The notes beneath the pieces are model-generated. The model made no database searches. It was not told the origin of the DNA and saw only the letters and a program-made list of their open reading frames with translations. The position numbers and the translations under genes were made by a program. This document shows, in pieces, positions 8,861-16,166 of a stretch of DNA of 64,000 bases. Source of the DNA: CBDCVO01 sp965223085 (GTDB lineage: Bacteria > Pseudomonadota > Gammaproteobacteria > Ga0077536); assembly GCA_965223085.1 (NCBI GenBank), contig OZ244981.1, positions 1,674,001-1,738,000 on the forward strand, given 5' to 3'. The stretch's first letter is position 1; every line of letters begins with the position of its first letter.

Positions 8861-9849
8861 CTCCCTCGCGGGATCACACCGCCAAACTGGGCATTCATTC
8901 GTGCTCTCAAGTGAGGGAATAACTCTGCGGTGAGGTGAAGATACTTCTGTGTGCCTGTAAAATCCTTGTGCCCCAGATAGGCCACAAGAAACGGTAATTT
9001 TGCATTCAGGTCAGCGCCTTCCTCATACCACTGCAGTAACCGATGGACGGCAAACGTGTGGCGCAGATCATGTACCCTTGGTCCCTTACCTCGCCCGCAA
9101 TGGGGAATATCACATCGATACAAGGCTTGCCGATAAACTGAGTAGATCGACGAACCATGCCAACTGGTATTTCTTACTGTTGGGAAGAAGGGAGAATCGG
9201 TGGTGCGTTTGGGTAAAGTTCGCTTACCCAGTTCGTCAACATAGCACCGCAGGCGTTCGACCATTTCTATGGTGGGTGGCACGAGACGATCTTTACCGAA
9301 CTTACTCTGCCTCACCGTGATGACACCTTGCTGAAGGTCCACGTCACGGACTCTTAGTGCCAGAACCTCTCTTAGCCGGAACCCACAGCTATAGAGCAAG
9401 CGGAAGATCTCTGACAGGATGAGATGACGATGTGGTGTTTTCCGACTGCGGGGCAGGCCATCAATGGCCTGAATCAACTTCTGTACCTCTGCGTGGGTCA
9501 ATATTCTTGGTGAGAACGTATAGGATCGACGGGGCCCGATACCCTTGGGTGGAACGTACGCAGAATGTCCCAGACGGACCATCAGTCGAGCCAGTTGCCT
9601 GACAACGATGATTCGGCGTTGAACGGTTGATGGTCGCTCGTGGGGTTTTAGCGATAGCCGCCGGTCCACTAATGACTTCGGTAGCGCATCTGACGTTACA
9701 TCCGTGCCACACAAGAAGCAGTCAAGGTCTTTGAGAACGTCGGCCGGCGTATCGTATTTGTATCCGCTGGCCCGTTTCTCAAGAACCAGTCGCACCATGA
9801 ACGGGGCCAACAGGCTTTGATAGTGAATCTCCTTACGTTTGATCGACAT
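8857..9849 (-). CDS. ritB: RIT tyrosine recombinase RitB-like
   Basis: A 330-residue recombinase with the catalytic residues of the family: Arg158 (CGFRLRE), Lys in RQSKFGKDR, His260 and Arg263 (HDLRH), His294 (YLGHKD) and Tyr303 (TQKYLHL). It overlaps ritA by 17 bp at its start and ritC by 4 bp at its end, so the trio forms one transcription unit. The insert around DIPHCGRGKGPRVHDLRH, just before the His-x-x-Arg box, is typical of middle RIT recombinases. No lesion is seen. Confidence 0.88.
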   Translation of the reverse strand: MSIKRKEIHYQSLLAPFMVRLVLEKRASGYKYDTPADVLKDLDCFLCGTDVTSDALPKSLVDRRLSLKPHERPSTVQRRIIVVRQLARLMVRLGHSAYVPPKGIGPRRSYTFSPRILTHAEVQKLIQAIDGLPRSRKTPHRHLILSEIFRLLYSCGFRLREVLALRVRDVDLQQGVITVRQSKFGKDRLVPPTIEMVERLRCYVDELGKRTLPKRTTDSPFFPTVRNTSWHGSSIYSVYRQALYRCDIPHCGRGKGPRVHDLRHTFAVHRLLQWYEEGADLNAKLPFLVAYLGHKDFTGTQKYLHLTAELFPHLRARMNAQFGGVIPRGR

Positions 9850-10928
9850 CTTTCACCTCCGGAATCGACAATGCGACTTCACGTAGCGACTCGACACTCG
9901 CCTTTGCATAGATCATGGTGGAATTCATCGACGCATGTCCCAGAATGTTGGCAATGAGCGAGAACGGCACGTCGTCCTCCAGAAGTTGCGTCGCCAGGGT
10001 GTGGCGCAGAGAATGCAATCCATTCTTCTGTGGGCTTCTAAAGCGGATGCCTGCCAGTGAGCGCCAATGACGGATGATGTTGTGCAGGTGATTGGTGTCG
10101 CTGAACGGTTTGATGGGTGGTTGGAGCTTGAGGAAAACCTCGCGGTAGTGGGTAGTCGGCCGTACATGCTTCAGGTAGTCAATCAGCGCGCTACCTACCT
10201 CATCAGTCAATGGCAGTTGCACCGGCATTCCGGATTTAGATTGGTTAAAAGTGATCGTCTCAGCGGCCCAATCGATCTGATCGAGCGTCAGGTTTCTGAT
10301 GTCAGTTGCGCGTAGACCGAGGCGTGCTGCCAGGAGTAAAAGGGCATAATCTCGCTTGCCCCTTGGTGAACGCCGGTCAACTTTCTCAAGTAACAGTGCA
10401 AGCAGCTCTTTGTCCCAGACTGACGGAATCGAGGCATGCTCAGGGAAGCACACGCCGGGCAAACAATCACTGAGATCACGCGACAACTTCCCGCATGTAT
10501 TGCTCTACAGTGTTGGGACTGAGATGGCATTCCTCCTCACAGTACGTTTTGTAGTCTTGCAGGCTTTTTCGCATGGTGGCAGGCACGTTGAGCCTCTTAA
10601 CATCCTGTTTGCCGCGCTCGAAATATCCGTAGCGGGCGTAGCTCCACAATGACGTGAGCGCATATTCCGCATGGAGTTTCCAACCCTTGTTCACCCCAAC
10701 TGGTAATCGCGGGTCAATATCGTGATGTGCCAGAAAGTCGACAATCAATTGTTCGCGCAGCTTGCCTTTATAGTTACGCTGTTGGGCATAAATGAGTAAC
10801 TTCCGCCAGACAGTTTGATTGCGGCGAATTGATCGTGGGTTGTATTGGAGAGCCTGGAGCTGGCTCAGCGCGCTAAAGACCAGTTCATCCAGAGGGAGTT
10901 TTATTGCTTTCGATCTGTGGGAGCTCAT
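9833..10928 (-). pseudogene. ritA: RIT tyrosine recombinase RitA-like, shortened and frameshifted
   Basis: The start is taken at 10928 (MSSHRSK), preceded by AGAGGA at a good distance. The first frame runs about 150 residues to LSPNTVEQYMREVV and stops at 10476. The next frame, in another register, resumes at 10486 with SRDLSDCLPGVCF and continues through the whole catalytic domain: RLGLRATDI, HSLRH, GHASMNS and IYAKA. Between the two, most of the second half of the core-binding domain expected in this family (roughly 55-60 residues) is missing. The lesion is thus a deletion plus frameshift rather than a single-base error. The C-terminal part could be made alone only from the TTG at 10486, which would lack the core-binding domain. 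Confidence 0.75.
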
Positions 10929-10986
10929 ACATAATCCTCTGTCGTTGAATAGGGCCACAAGGCCACCACTCAACTTAGCGGAAATA

Positions 10987-11002
10987 TTATGTAAAGTTGT
11001 TT
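10987..11002. repeat. right-side RIT repeat
   Basis: TTATGTAAAGTTGTTT lies upstream of ritA and is the inverted counterpart of AAACAACGCCACATAA (7778-7793) beyond ritC, agreeing at 13 of 16 positions. TTATGTAAAG recurs at 11075 within the 34-bp palindrome. Confidence 0.5.
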
Positions 11003-11067
11003 GGAGGTAAGTGATTGATGCTAAGGACTATTTATCACCAGCTTCGCATAATCGCGAGCGACGCTAA

Positions 11068-11101
11068 ATACACGTTATGTAAAGCTTTTCATAACGTGTA
11101 T
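11068..11101. repeat. 34-bp near-perfect palindrome with loxP-like layout
   Basis: Arms ATACACGTTATGT and TCATAACGTGTAT flank AAAGCTTT. Only one of the 17 base pairs mismatches. The 13-8-13 plan equals that of sites bound by two tyrosine recombinase protomers. It lies in the gap between ritA (minus strand) and the HTH gene (plus strand). A role as recombination core, RIT end or operator cannot be told from sequence; no T-run makes it a terminator. Confidence 0.6.
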
Positions 11102-11124
11102 CTCGGCAATTAACGGTTACACCG

Positions 11125-11469
11125 ATGATCCTTTTACCCAGGTTCATCCGCGCCCGCGACGCTTACGGCTATTGTGGTATGTGCCGAGCCATCTTTAATC
11201 GGGAACTAAGGCCCTACCTCACCGAGATCCCGATCGGTCGGCAAGGCCTCGCCTTCGATCGTCTTGAGCTCGATGCGGTGTTGGAGCAATATAAACACCG
11301 CAACGGGCGTCCCGCGAGAAAAGGAGGTAACTCTATACGGGACGCAAAACAATGTGCGGACTCTCCCTACGCGGCGATATCTGGCACATCGACAAAAGGA
11401 TCAGAGGATTTGGTCGACTTTGCGAAAGCACTGGAACAGGCGACCGGCAGGAAGCGGAACAATTTCTGA
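11125..11469 (+). CDS. small helix-turn-helix protein preceding the island integrase
   Basis: This 114-residue protein has an N-terminal excisionase or MerR-like DNA-binding segment (LLPRFIRARDAYGYCGM, then FNRELRPYLTEIP and FDRLELDAVLEQY). It belongs to a family regularly found directly upstream of tRNA-associated integrases in Proteobacteria. A role as excisionase or integrase regulator is inferred from position. Its last 118 bp overlap the start of the integrase in another frame, and both frames look family-like there (GTSTKGSEDL here, WHIDKRIRGFGRL in the integrase). It is intact. Confidence 0.7.
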   Translation: MILLPRFIRARDAYGYCGMCRAIFNRELRPYLTEIPIGRQGLAFDRLELDAVLEQYKHRNGRPARKGGNSIRDAKQCADSPYAAISGTSTKGSEDLVDFAKALEQATGRKRNNF

Positions 11470-12421
11470 CTCGACGCGTAGAGGAGTCTCGTCAGGCCCA
11501 GGTGTACGGCGTACGTCCGCGGCGGACTTTACCGTCAGGCTGCAACGAAATATTTGGTAGATGGATCAAAACAAAGCCTCGCCCGCGATGCCCAGGACTT
11601 GAAGATTTTGGATCCCTGGATCGGGGATCTCGAACTTCGTCACGTTCACATGGGCACGCTGGAGAAGTTTATAGAGGCCCGTCGTCGAGCCGAGATCAAA
11701 AGTGGAACGGTCAACCGAAGTCTCGCAGTGGTTCGTAGGATATTGAACCTCGCGGCGCGACTCTGGCGTGACGAAAACGGACTGACATGGCTGGAGACAC
11801 CGCCATTGATTCAGTTTGGTGAACTGGCACGACGAGCGGAAACCCTATCCGCTGTCGTGGGAGGAGCAAAAAATGCTGCTTCAGGAGTTGCCAGTTCATC
11901 TAGCGCGAATGGTGTTGTTTAAGATCAACGCAGGGTGTCGGGAGCAGGAAGTCTGCCGATTACGCTGGGACTGGGAGGTCGAAATACCGGAGCTTGATGC
12001 GACGGTATTTCTCATCCCGTGCGAGCACGTGAAAAACGGCGAAGAACGTCTCGTCGTACTGAACGCGATCGCGAAGTCGGTGGTTGAGAATGAACGCGGT
12101 AAACACGGTCAGTTCGTGTTTACGTATAAAGGGAAACCAGTGACCAAGATCTACGACGCGGCGTGGAAACGTGTGCGCGAAAAAGTGGGTTTGCCACAGC
12201 TTCGCGTGCACGATCTGAAGCACACGTTCGGGCGGCGTTTACGCGCCGCCGGCGTGTCTTTGGAGACGCGCAAGGTGTTACTTGGACACACCAACGGAGA
12301 CATCACTTCACACTATTCGGCGCCGGAATTGGAGGAGCTTTTCCAAGCGGCGTCAAAGGTTTGCAGTGAAAACTTCCGCAAAACTCCCGCAATCACTTTG
12401 CTTAAGCGAAAGGCATCGTGA
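11352..12421 (+). pseudogene. int: tRNA-proximal tyrosine integrase, two +1 frameshifts
   Basis: The integrase of the island starts at ATG 11352 (MCGLSLRGDIWHIDKRI). After GVRPRRT a surplus base in the T-run 11528-11530 shifts the frame; the product resumes as YRQAATKYLVDGSKQS and runs through the core-binding domain to WLETPPLIQ. A second surplus T in 11815-11817 shifts it again, and the catalytic domain follows: AGCREQEVCRLRW, VHDLKHTFG, GHTNGD and SHYSAPE. The His-x-x-Arg box reads HDLK, a variant I believe is common in this family. All catalytic positions remain, and removing one T at each run would give one complete protein of about 355 residues. Because both lesions are in T-runs, sequencing error is possible. 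Confidence 0.8.
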
Positions 12422-12435
12422 GACATCAGGAAAAA

Positions 12436-12451
12436 GTTCAAGGATTTGAAC
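12436..12451. repeat. inverted repeat beside the right att site
   Basis: GTTCAA-GGAT-TTGAAC lies between the integrase stop and the tRNA 3' end, 9 bp from the att core. It could be an integrase or excisionase contact site, or a weak terminator for the integrase; there is no clear T-run. Confidence 0.3.
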
Positions 12452-12460
12452 GAGGTAAGA

Positions 12461-12505
12461 TGGTGGCTATGGGTGGACTTGAACCACCGACCTCAGCATT
12501 ATGAG
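12461..12505. repeat. attachment-site copy within tRNA-Met, right island end
   Basis: This is the right copy of the 45-bp repeat found at 906-950. Insertion here keeps the tRNA gene whole because the element brought its own identical 3' half. Confidence 0.9.
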
Positions 12506-12537
12506 TGCCGCGCTCTAACCAGCTGAGCTACATAGCC
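12461..12537 (-). tRNA. tRNA-Met (CAT), elongator type
   Basis: The minus strand gives a full 77-nt cloverleaf with encoded CCA: acceptor GGCTATG pairs with CATAGCC, the D arm is GCTC...GAGC, the anticodon stem CGGCA/TGCTG carries loop CTCATAA, and the T arm GGTGG/CCACC carries loop TTCAAGT. The anticodon is CAT. The sequence follows the E. coli elongator Met pattern (GGCTAxGTAGCTCAG) rather than the initiator, which would lack a paired 1-72. A tRNA-Ile with lysidine is the alternative. Its 3' half is the right att copy. Confidence 0.93.
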
Positions 12538-12727
12538 ATCGGGGGATGATGCGCCGCGCGCGGATCCGACATGCCGCCTTGTTCGACGCATTTGCCCGAT
12601 CCCGCGTTTGGCGGACCGCGATCATCGGGCTTGCGTCCGATGCTGTCAAGCGAGGTCTACGATTCCTACACGACAAAGAAGTTGGCTTATAGTAGCAGTT
12701 TTCGCCGATCTCGAAGTAGGTACCTCA

Positions 12728-13225
12728 ATGTCTCTTAAGCTCCCGGTCGACGGTATCGTAAAAAGTACCGCTACCGTCATTCCTGAATGGCTTGATTACA
12801 ACGATCATATGAATGTTGCGTATTACATTGCGGTGTTCGATCTCGGTATCGATGGGCTAAAAGCGGTGTACGGGATCGACGTGAATTATATTGAATCGAA
12901 CGCGCGCTCCACGGTGGCGCTTGAAGCACATATTACTTACCAAAACGAGGCGGCGTTGGGTGAAGAGCTCGTCGTGCATTCGCGAATTTTGGATTGCGAC
13001 GCGAAGCGTACGCATCTGTATCAAGAAATGTATCGCGGTGATGATTTGCTCGCGACGCAAGAAACCCTATCGATTAGCTTTGATCTATCGGCGCGCAAAA
13101 GTTGTGCTTTTGAACCGTACATCGCAGCAAACATCAAGCAGCTTCATGAAGCGCAGAAATCCTTACCGCGTCCCGAGTGGGTCGGACGTACGGTTGGGAT
13201 TAGGAGACGTAAGCCGGAGTCTTAG
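12728..13225 (+). CDS. hotdog-fold acyl-CoA thioesterase
   Basis: This 165-residue protein starts at ATG 12728 (MSLKLPVDG); the open frame extends further up without family resemblance. The core WLDYNDHMNVAYYIAVFD places it in the 4HBT-like hotdog thioesterases, with the Asp/Asn-His-Met-Asn motif common to acyl-ACP and acyl-CoA thioesterases. Such enzymes hydrolyse acyl-CoA thioesters in the cytosol. It is alone, convergent with crp. The substrate cannot be told from sequence. Confidence 0.8.
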   Translation: MSLKLPVDGIVKSTATVIPEWLDYNDHMNVAYYIAVFDLGIDGLKAVYGIDVNYIESNARSTVALEAHITYQNEAALGEELVVHSRILDCDAKRTHLYQEMYRGDDLLATQETLSISFDLSARKSCAFEPYIAANIKQLHEAQKSLPRPEWVGRTVGIRRRKPES

Positions 13226-13248
13226 GCGAGCCGCGGAGTTGCGTAAAC

Positions 13249-14449
13249 TGTAGAAGTTTCGATTTGATCTGACACTTGAGTTGAAAAGACGAGGGTTACC
13301 GGTTTTGATGGAGATACCACTCAACCATTAGAACCGAAGAGGTAACCCTCATGTTGGATACTAACGATAAAGTCATTAAGCACAAGGTTGGATTACTGAA
13401 TCTGGCCGAAGAACTGGGTAACGTATCGAAAGCGTGCCAGATCATGGGTTTATCCCGTGATACGTTTTACCGTTATAAGGCGGCGGTAGAAGACGGTGGT
13501 ATCGAATCGCTGATCGAGGCGAATCGCCGCAAACCGAACCCGAAAAATCGCATCAACCCGGTGATTGAAGAAGCGGTGGTTGCGTATGCGCTAGAGCAGC
13601 CGGCGCACGGGCAGGTGCGCACGAGCAACGAGCTGCGCAAACGGGGTGTGATCGTTTCCCCGTCGGGAGTTCGCTGCGTGTGGTTACGTCACGAACTCTC
13701 TTGCTTTAAAGACCGGCTAAAGGCCCTCGAGGTGAAGGTTGCCGCAGACGGCCTGGTGCTCACCGAGGCTCAAATCGCGGCTCTGGAGAAGAAACAGCAC
13801 GACGATGAGGTCGCCGGCGAAATTGAAACGGCTCATCCCGGATATCTGGGTTCCCAAGATACCTTCTATGTCGGCACGCTGAAGGGCGTTGGCCGGATTT
13901 ACCAGCAGACGTTTGTCGATACCTACAGCAAGGTTGCGGCGGCGAAGCTGTACACGACGAAGGCGCCGCTGACAGCTGCTGATCTGCTCAACGACCGAGT
14001 CTTGCCATTATTCGAAGAGCGCGAGCTTCCGCTGTTGCGGATCTTGACCGACCGGGGCACCGAGTATTGTGGACGGGTCGAACAGCACGACTACGAACTC
14101 TATCTGGCGGTCAACGACATCGACCACACGAAGACCAAAGCAAAATCACCGCAGACGAACGGGATCTGCGCGCGCTTTCACAAAACCATTCTGAATGAGT
14201 TTTACCAAATCACGTTCCGGAAAAAGGTCTATGAGAATATCGAATCCCTGCAGCGGGACCTCGACGAGTGGTTAGACTATTACAACCACGAGCGAACGCA
14301 TCAGGGTAAAATGTGCTGTGGTCGAACGCCGATGGAAACGCTCATCGACGGAAAACAAGTTTGGCAGGAGAAAAAATTAAACTAGACTTCGACTGACAAA
14401 AATATCTCCGAAAAATCGGTAACCGTCAGATCGGGTTGTAACTTCTACA
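13249..14449. mobile_element. complete IS481-family insertion sequence (1201 bp)
   Basis: Terminal inverted repeats of 25 bp at 13249-13273 and 14425-14449 both begin TGTAGAAGTT and end GATCTGAC, with five mismatches between. The element is flanked by a perfect 7-bp target duplication, CGTAAAC (13242-13248 and 14450-14456). One transposase gene fills it. The target lies in the gap between the convergent thioesterase and crp genes, at an AT-rich inverted repeat (TAAACT...AGTTTA when rejoined), so it may have split a shared terminator. Identity of the duplication suggests a fairly recent insertion. Confidence 0.92.
13351..14385 (+). CDS. IS481-family transposase with substituted DDE glutamate
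   Basis: This 344-residue transposase has an N-terminal helix-turn-helix (NVSKACQIMGLSRDTFYRY, residues about 24-42) and an rve integrase core. Asp one is in FVDTYSKVA and Asp two in LTDRGTEYCG. The third position lies in SPQTNGICARFHKTILNEFY: relatives have Glu (ICERFHK), while here codon 274 is GCG, Ala. The frame is otherwise complete. By knowledge of DDE enzymes this change should abolish strand transfer. Either the mutation followed insertion or the copy was mobilised in trans. A one-codon sequencing error would need two adjacent wrong bases or an A-to-C change from GAG. Confidence 0.9.
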   Translation: MLDTNDKVIKHKVGLLNLAEELGNVSKACQIMGLSRDTFYRYKAAVEDGGIESLIEANRRKPNPKNRINPVIEEAVVAYALEQPAHGQVRTSNELRKRGVIVSPSGVRCVWLRHELSCFKDRLKALEVKVAADGLVLTEAQIAALEKKQHDDEVAGEIETAHPGYLGSQDTFYVGTLKGVGRIYQQTFVDTYSKVAAAKLYTTKAPLTAADLLNDRVLPLFEERELPLLRILTDRGTEYCGRVEQHDYELYLAVNDIDHTKTKAKSPQTNGICARFHKTILNEFYQITFRKKVYENIESLQRDLDEWLDYYNHERTHQGKMCCGRTPMETLIDGKQVWQEKKLN

Positions 14450-14471
14450 CGTAAACTCTATTTCAGTTTAA

Positions 14472-15110
14472 CTAACGAACGCCAAACACCACGATCGTTT
14501 TCCCGCTTACGCTGATTAGGTGTTGTTCTTCCAATGTTTTCAACACCCGCCCGACCATCTCGCGGGAACATCCCACAATCCGCCCGAGCTCCTGACGGGT
14601 GACCCGAATTTGCATGCCGTCAGGATGCGTCATCGCGTCCGGTTCGTTGCATAGATCGAGCAACGTGCGCGCAACGCGACCGGATACATCCATAAATGCG
14701 AGGTCGCCGATCTTGCGGTTCATTTTGCGCAGCCTCGCAGCGAGCTGCGAGGAGATCGCAAACAGCAGGTCTGGGAATAATGTTGACATGCTTTTTAGTT
14801 TGTCGTAACTAATTTGGGCGACGTCGCAGGTAGTTTTTGCGCGTACTAAGGCGCTGCGATTGACGTGCTCGTTGAAGAGGCCGATTTCGCCGAAAAAATC
14901 GCCCGGATTTAGGTAGGCAAGTACGAGTTCGCGCCCTTCTTCGTCCTCCAACATCACCGTTACAGAGCCTTTCACGATATAAAACAACTCGTGAGAAGGG
15001 TCGCCTTGGCGGATAATGGTCGCTTTTGCCGAGTATTGTTTACGGTGACAGTGTTCCAGGAATCGACTAATCGCGTCGTCGCCGCTTACTTTGGTCGCTG
15101 CAAGATTCAT
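14472..15110 (-). CDS. crp: CRP/Vfr-type transcription regulator
   Basis: The 212-residue protein aligns over its full length with E. coli CRP and Pseudomonas Vfr. The cyclic-nucleotide domain has GDFFGEIGLFNEHVNRSALV, keeping Glu75, Arg85 and Ser86, which contact cAMP ribose and phosphate. The recognition helix CSREMVGRVLK keeps Arg, Glu and Arg at the base-contacting positions, so the TGTGA-type half-site is expected. In the dimer helix E. coli has Thr127-Ser128, which bind adenine; here the aligned residues are Met130-Asn131 (RLRKMNRKIGD). Ligand response may therefore differ. Vfr in pseudomonads controls type IV pili, and a pilus locus begins close by. Confidence 0.9.
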   Translation of the reverse strand: MNLAATKVSGDDAISRFLEHCHRKQYSAKATIIRQGDPSHELFYIVKGSVTVMLEDEEGRELVLAYLNPGDFFGEIGLFNEHVNRSALVRAKTTCDVAQISYDKLKSMSTLFPDLLFAISSQLAARLRKMNRKIGDLAFMDVSGRVARTLLDLCNEPDAMTHPDGMQIRVTRQELGRIVGCSREMVGRVLKTLEEQHLISVSGKTIVVFGVR

Positions 15111-15267
15111 GGTCTTACCTAATATCTCCTCGGTGGTCTTTGGGAACGCCAGGCTAGCTTTCCGGAGTCACCTATGGGTCGTCGCAGTGTCTGCAAGCGA
15201 CGCCTTTGCTACTGGATTATTGACATCTTAGCGTCCGCCGTGTTCCCTGACTTGAGCATTCCCTCTA

Positions 15268-16062
15268 CTACGGGCGCCCAGACTGTGCCGAGGACGGCTG
15301 GTAGGCGACCGCACATTCGATCGCGCGTTCAACAAAGGCATCGATATCGTCCCCCTTGCGCCATGAACTGCTGCCCCATGACACCGTAAACTCATCACTA
15401 AGTATGGCCCAAGCGTTGGCCACGTGCAGCGCGAGTTTTTCGCTCAGTTGAGCCGCCGCTGCGGCGTTCGTTTCAGGCAGTACCACCACCACCGAATCCG
15501 GGTTCCAATGACCGATGACGTCCACCCAGCGGACTTTTTCTCGCAGTAATCTAATCAAAGTATCCAACGCTGATTGCAGCTGCCCGGTAAGGCCCTGCCG
15601 GCGTCGATTTGACAGTAGCTGCACATAGATACAAGCGAGCGGGTTATCGTAACGGCGCGAACGAGAGATCTCTATTGCAAGTCGCCGCCGCGCTTCGTCA
15701 GCATCGAGCATGCCGACCAAGGCAGACAGTTCGTCGGGTTGATCGCCGTTCCAGCGCAGCGGCGTACGATCAGGATCGATAACGACGAGTGCTGTGCCTT
15801 GGAACAGGGGTGAATCGTGCCGATGCACGACGCTAAGCAAACGGCTGGGGTTGTTGTCGCCGACGTTTTCTCTTTGCTGTGTGAGGGTGGGGAGTCTCAG
15901 GCGCGACGCTTTTTCACCGATCACATTCTCGCGCGGCATATCGAGGATTGCTGCTAAGGTACGGTTAGCCCACGCGACGCGATCACTCGTGTCTAGGAAC
16001 ACGATCCCAACCGGTAGGTCTTCGAGCAAAGTTCGAGCTAAACCCGGGTGTAGTTCGGTCAT
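15268..16062 (-). CDS. PAS-degenerate GGDEF protein
   Basis: The 264-residue protein has an N-terminal PAS domain (about residues 10-95; LLEDLPVGIVFLDTSDRVA, NRTLAAILDM) and a C-terminal GGDEF-like fold (about 115-255). In place of the GG(D/E)EF loop it reads HWNPDSVVVVLPET, so the catalytic motif is lost and diguanylate cyclase activity is not expected. It could sense through PAS and act as a binding or scaffold protein. It lies downstream of the ABC ATPase gene in the same direction with a gap of about 100 bp, so it may belong to that transcript. Nearby MshE carries a c-di-GMP-binding motif. Confidence 0.75.
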   Translation of the reverse strand: MTELHPGLARTLLEDLPVGIVFLDTSDRVAWANRTLAAILDMPRENVIGEKASRLRLPTLTQQRENVGDNNPSRLLSVVHRHDSPLFQGTALVVIDPDRTPLRWNGDQPDELSALVGMLDADEARRRLAIEISRSRRYDNPLACIYVQLLSNRRRQGLTGQLQSALDTLIRLLREKVRWVDVIGHWNPDSVVVVLPETNAAAAAQLSEKLALHVANAWAILSDEFTVSWGSSSWRKGDDIDAFVERAIECAVAYQPSSAQSGRP

Positions 16063-16166
16063 GTAACTCTCGCCGGGCTATTGCAAGCGGTCCTCATGCA
16101 ATAGGCAGACTCTCGCTCCTTTCGAGGTGCAGTTATCCCCAGTAGCGGCCTGTCTGGGGGAATGCT

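Larger units (their letters stand above)
7730..11101 (-). mobile_element. RIT (Recombinase In Trio) element, ritA broken
   Basis: Three tyrosine recombinase genes lie head to tail on the minus strand with overlapping ends, the hallmark of RIT elements. Order from the promoter is ritA (10928-9833), ritB (9849-8857), ritC (8860-7847). The flanks carry related palindromic sequence: TTATGTGGAGTTG and CAACGCCACATAA at 7730-7793 and TTATGTAAAGTTG at 10987, with a 34-bp palindrome at 11068-11101. Exact ends are not proven; the limits given are the outermost palindromes. RitA is frameshifted and shortened, so the element is probably immobile. Confidence 0.75.
906..12505. mobile_element. integrative island in tRNA-Met (decaying)
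   Basis: The element is bounded by the 45-bp direct repeats 906-950 and 12461-12505. The complete tRNA is at the right end with its 3' end facing inward, and a tyrosine integrase pseudogene ends 40 bp from it, which is the classical layout. The cargo includes an IS91 remnant, a Fic gene, a DUF6946 pseudogene, a second integrase and a RIT element. The resident integrase is frameshifted twice and several cargo genes are broken, so the island is probably fixed unless a related integrase acts in trans. No conjugation genes are seen, which suggests a mobilisable or passive genomic island. Confidence 0.82.
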
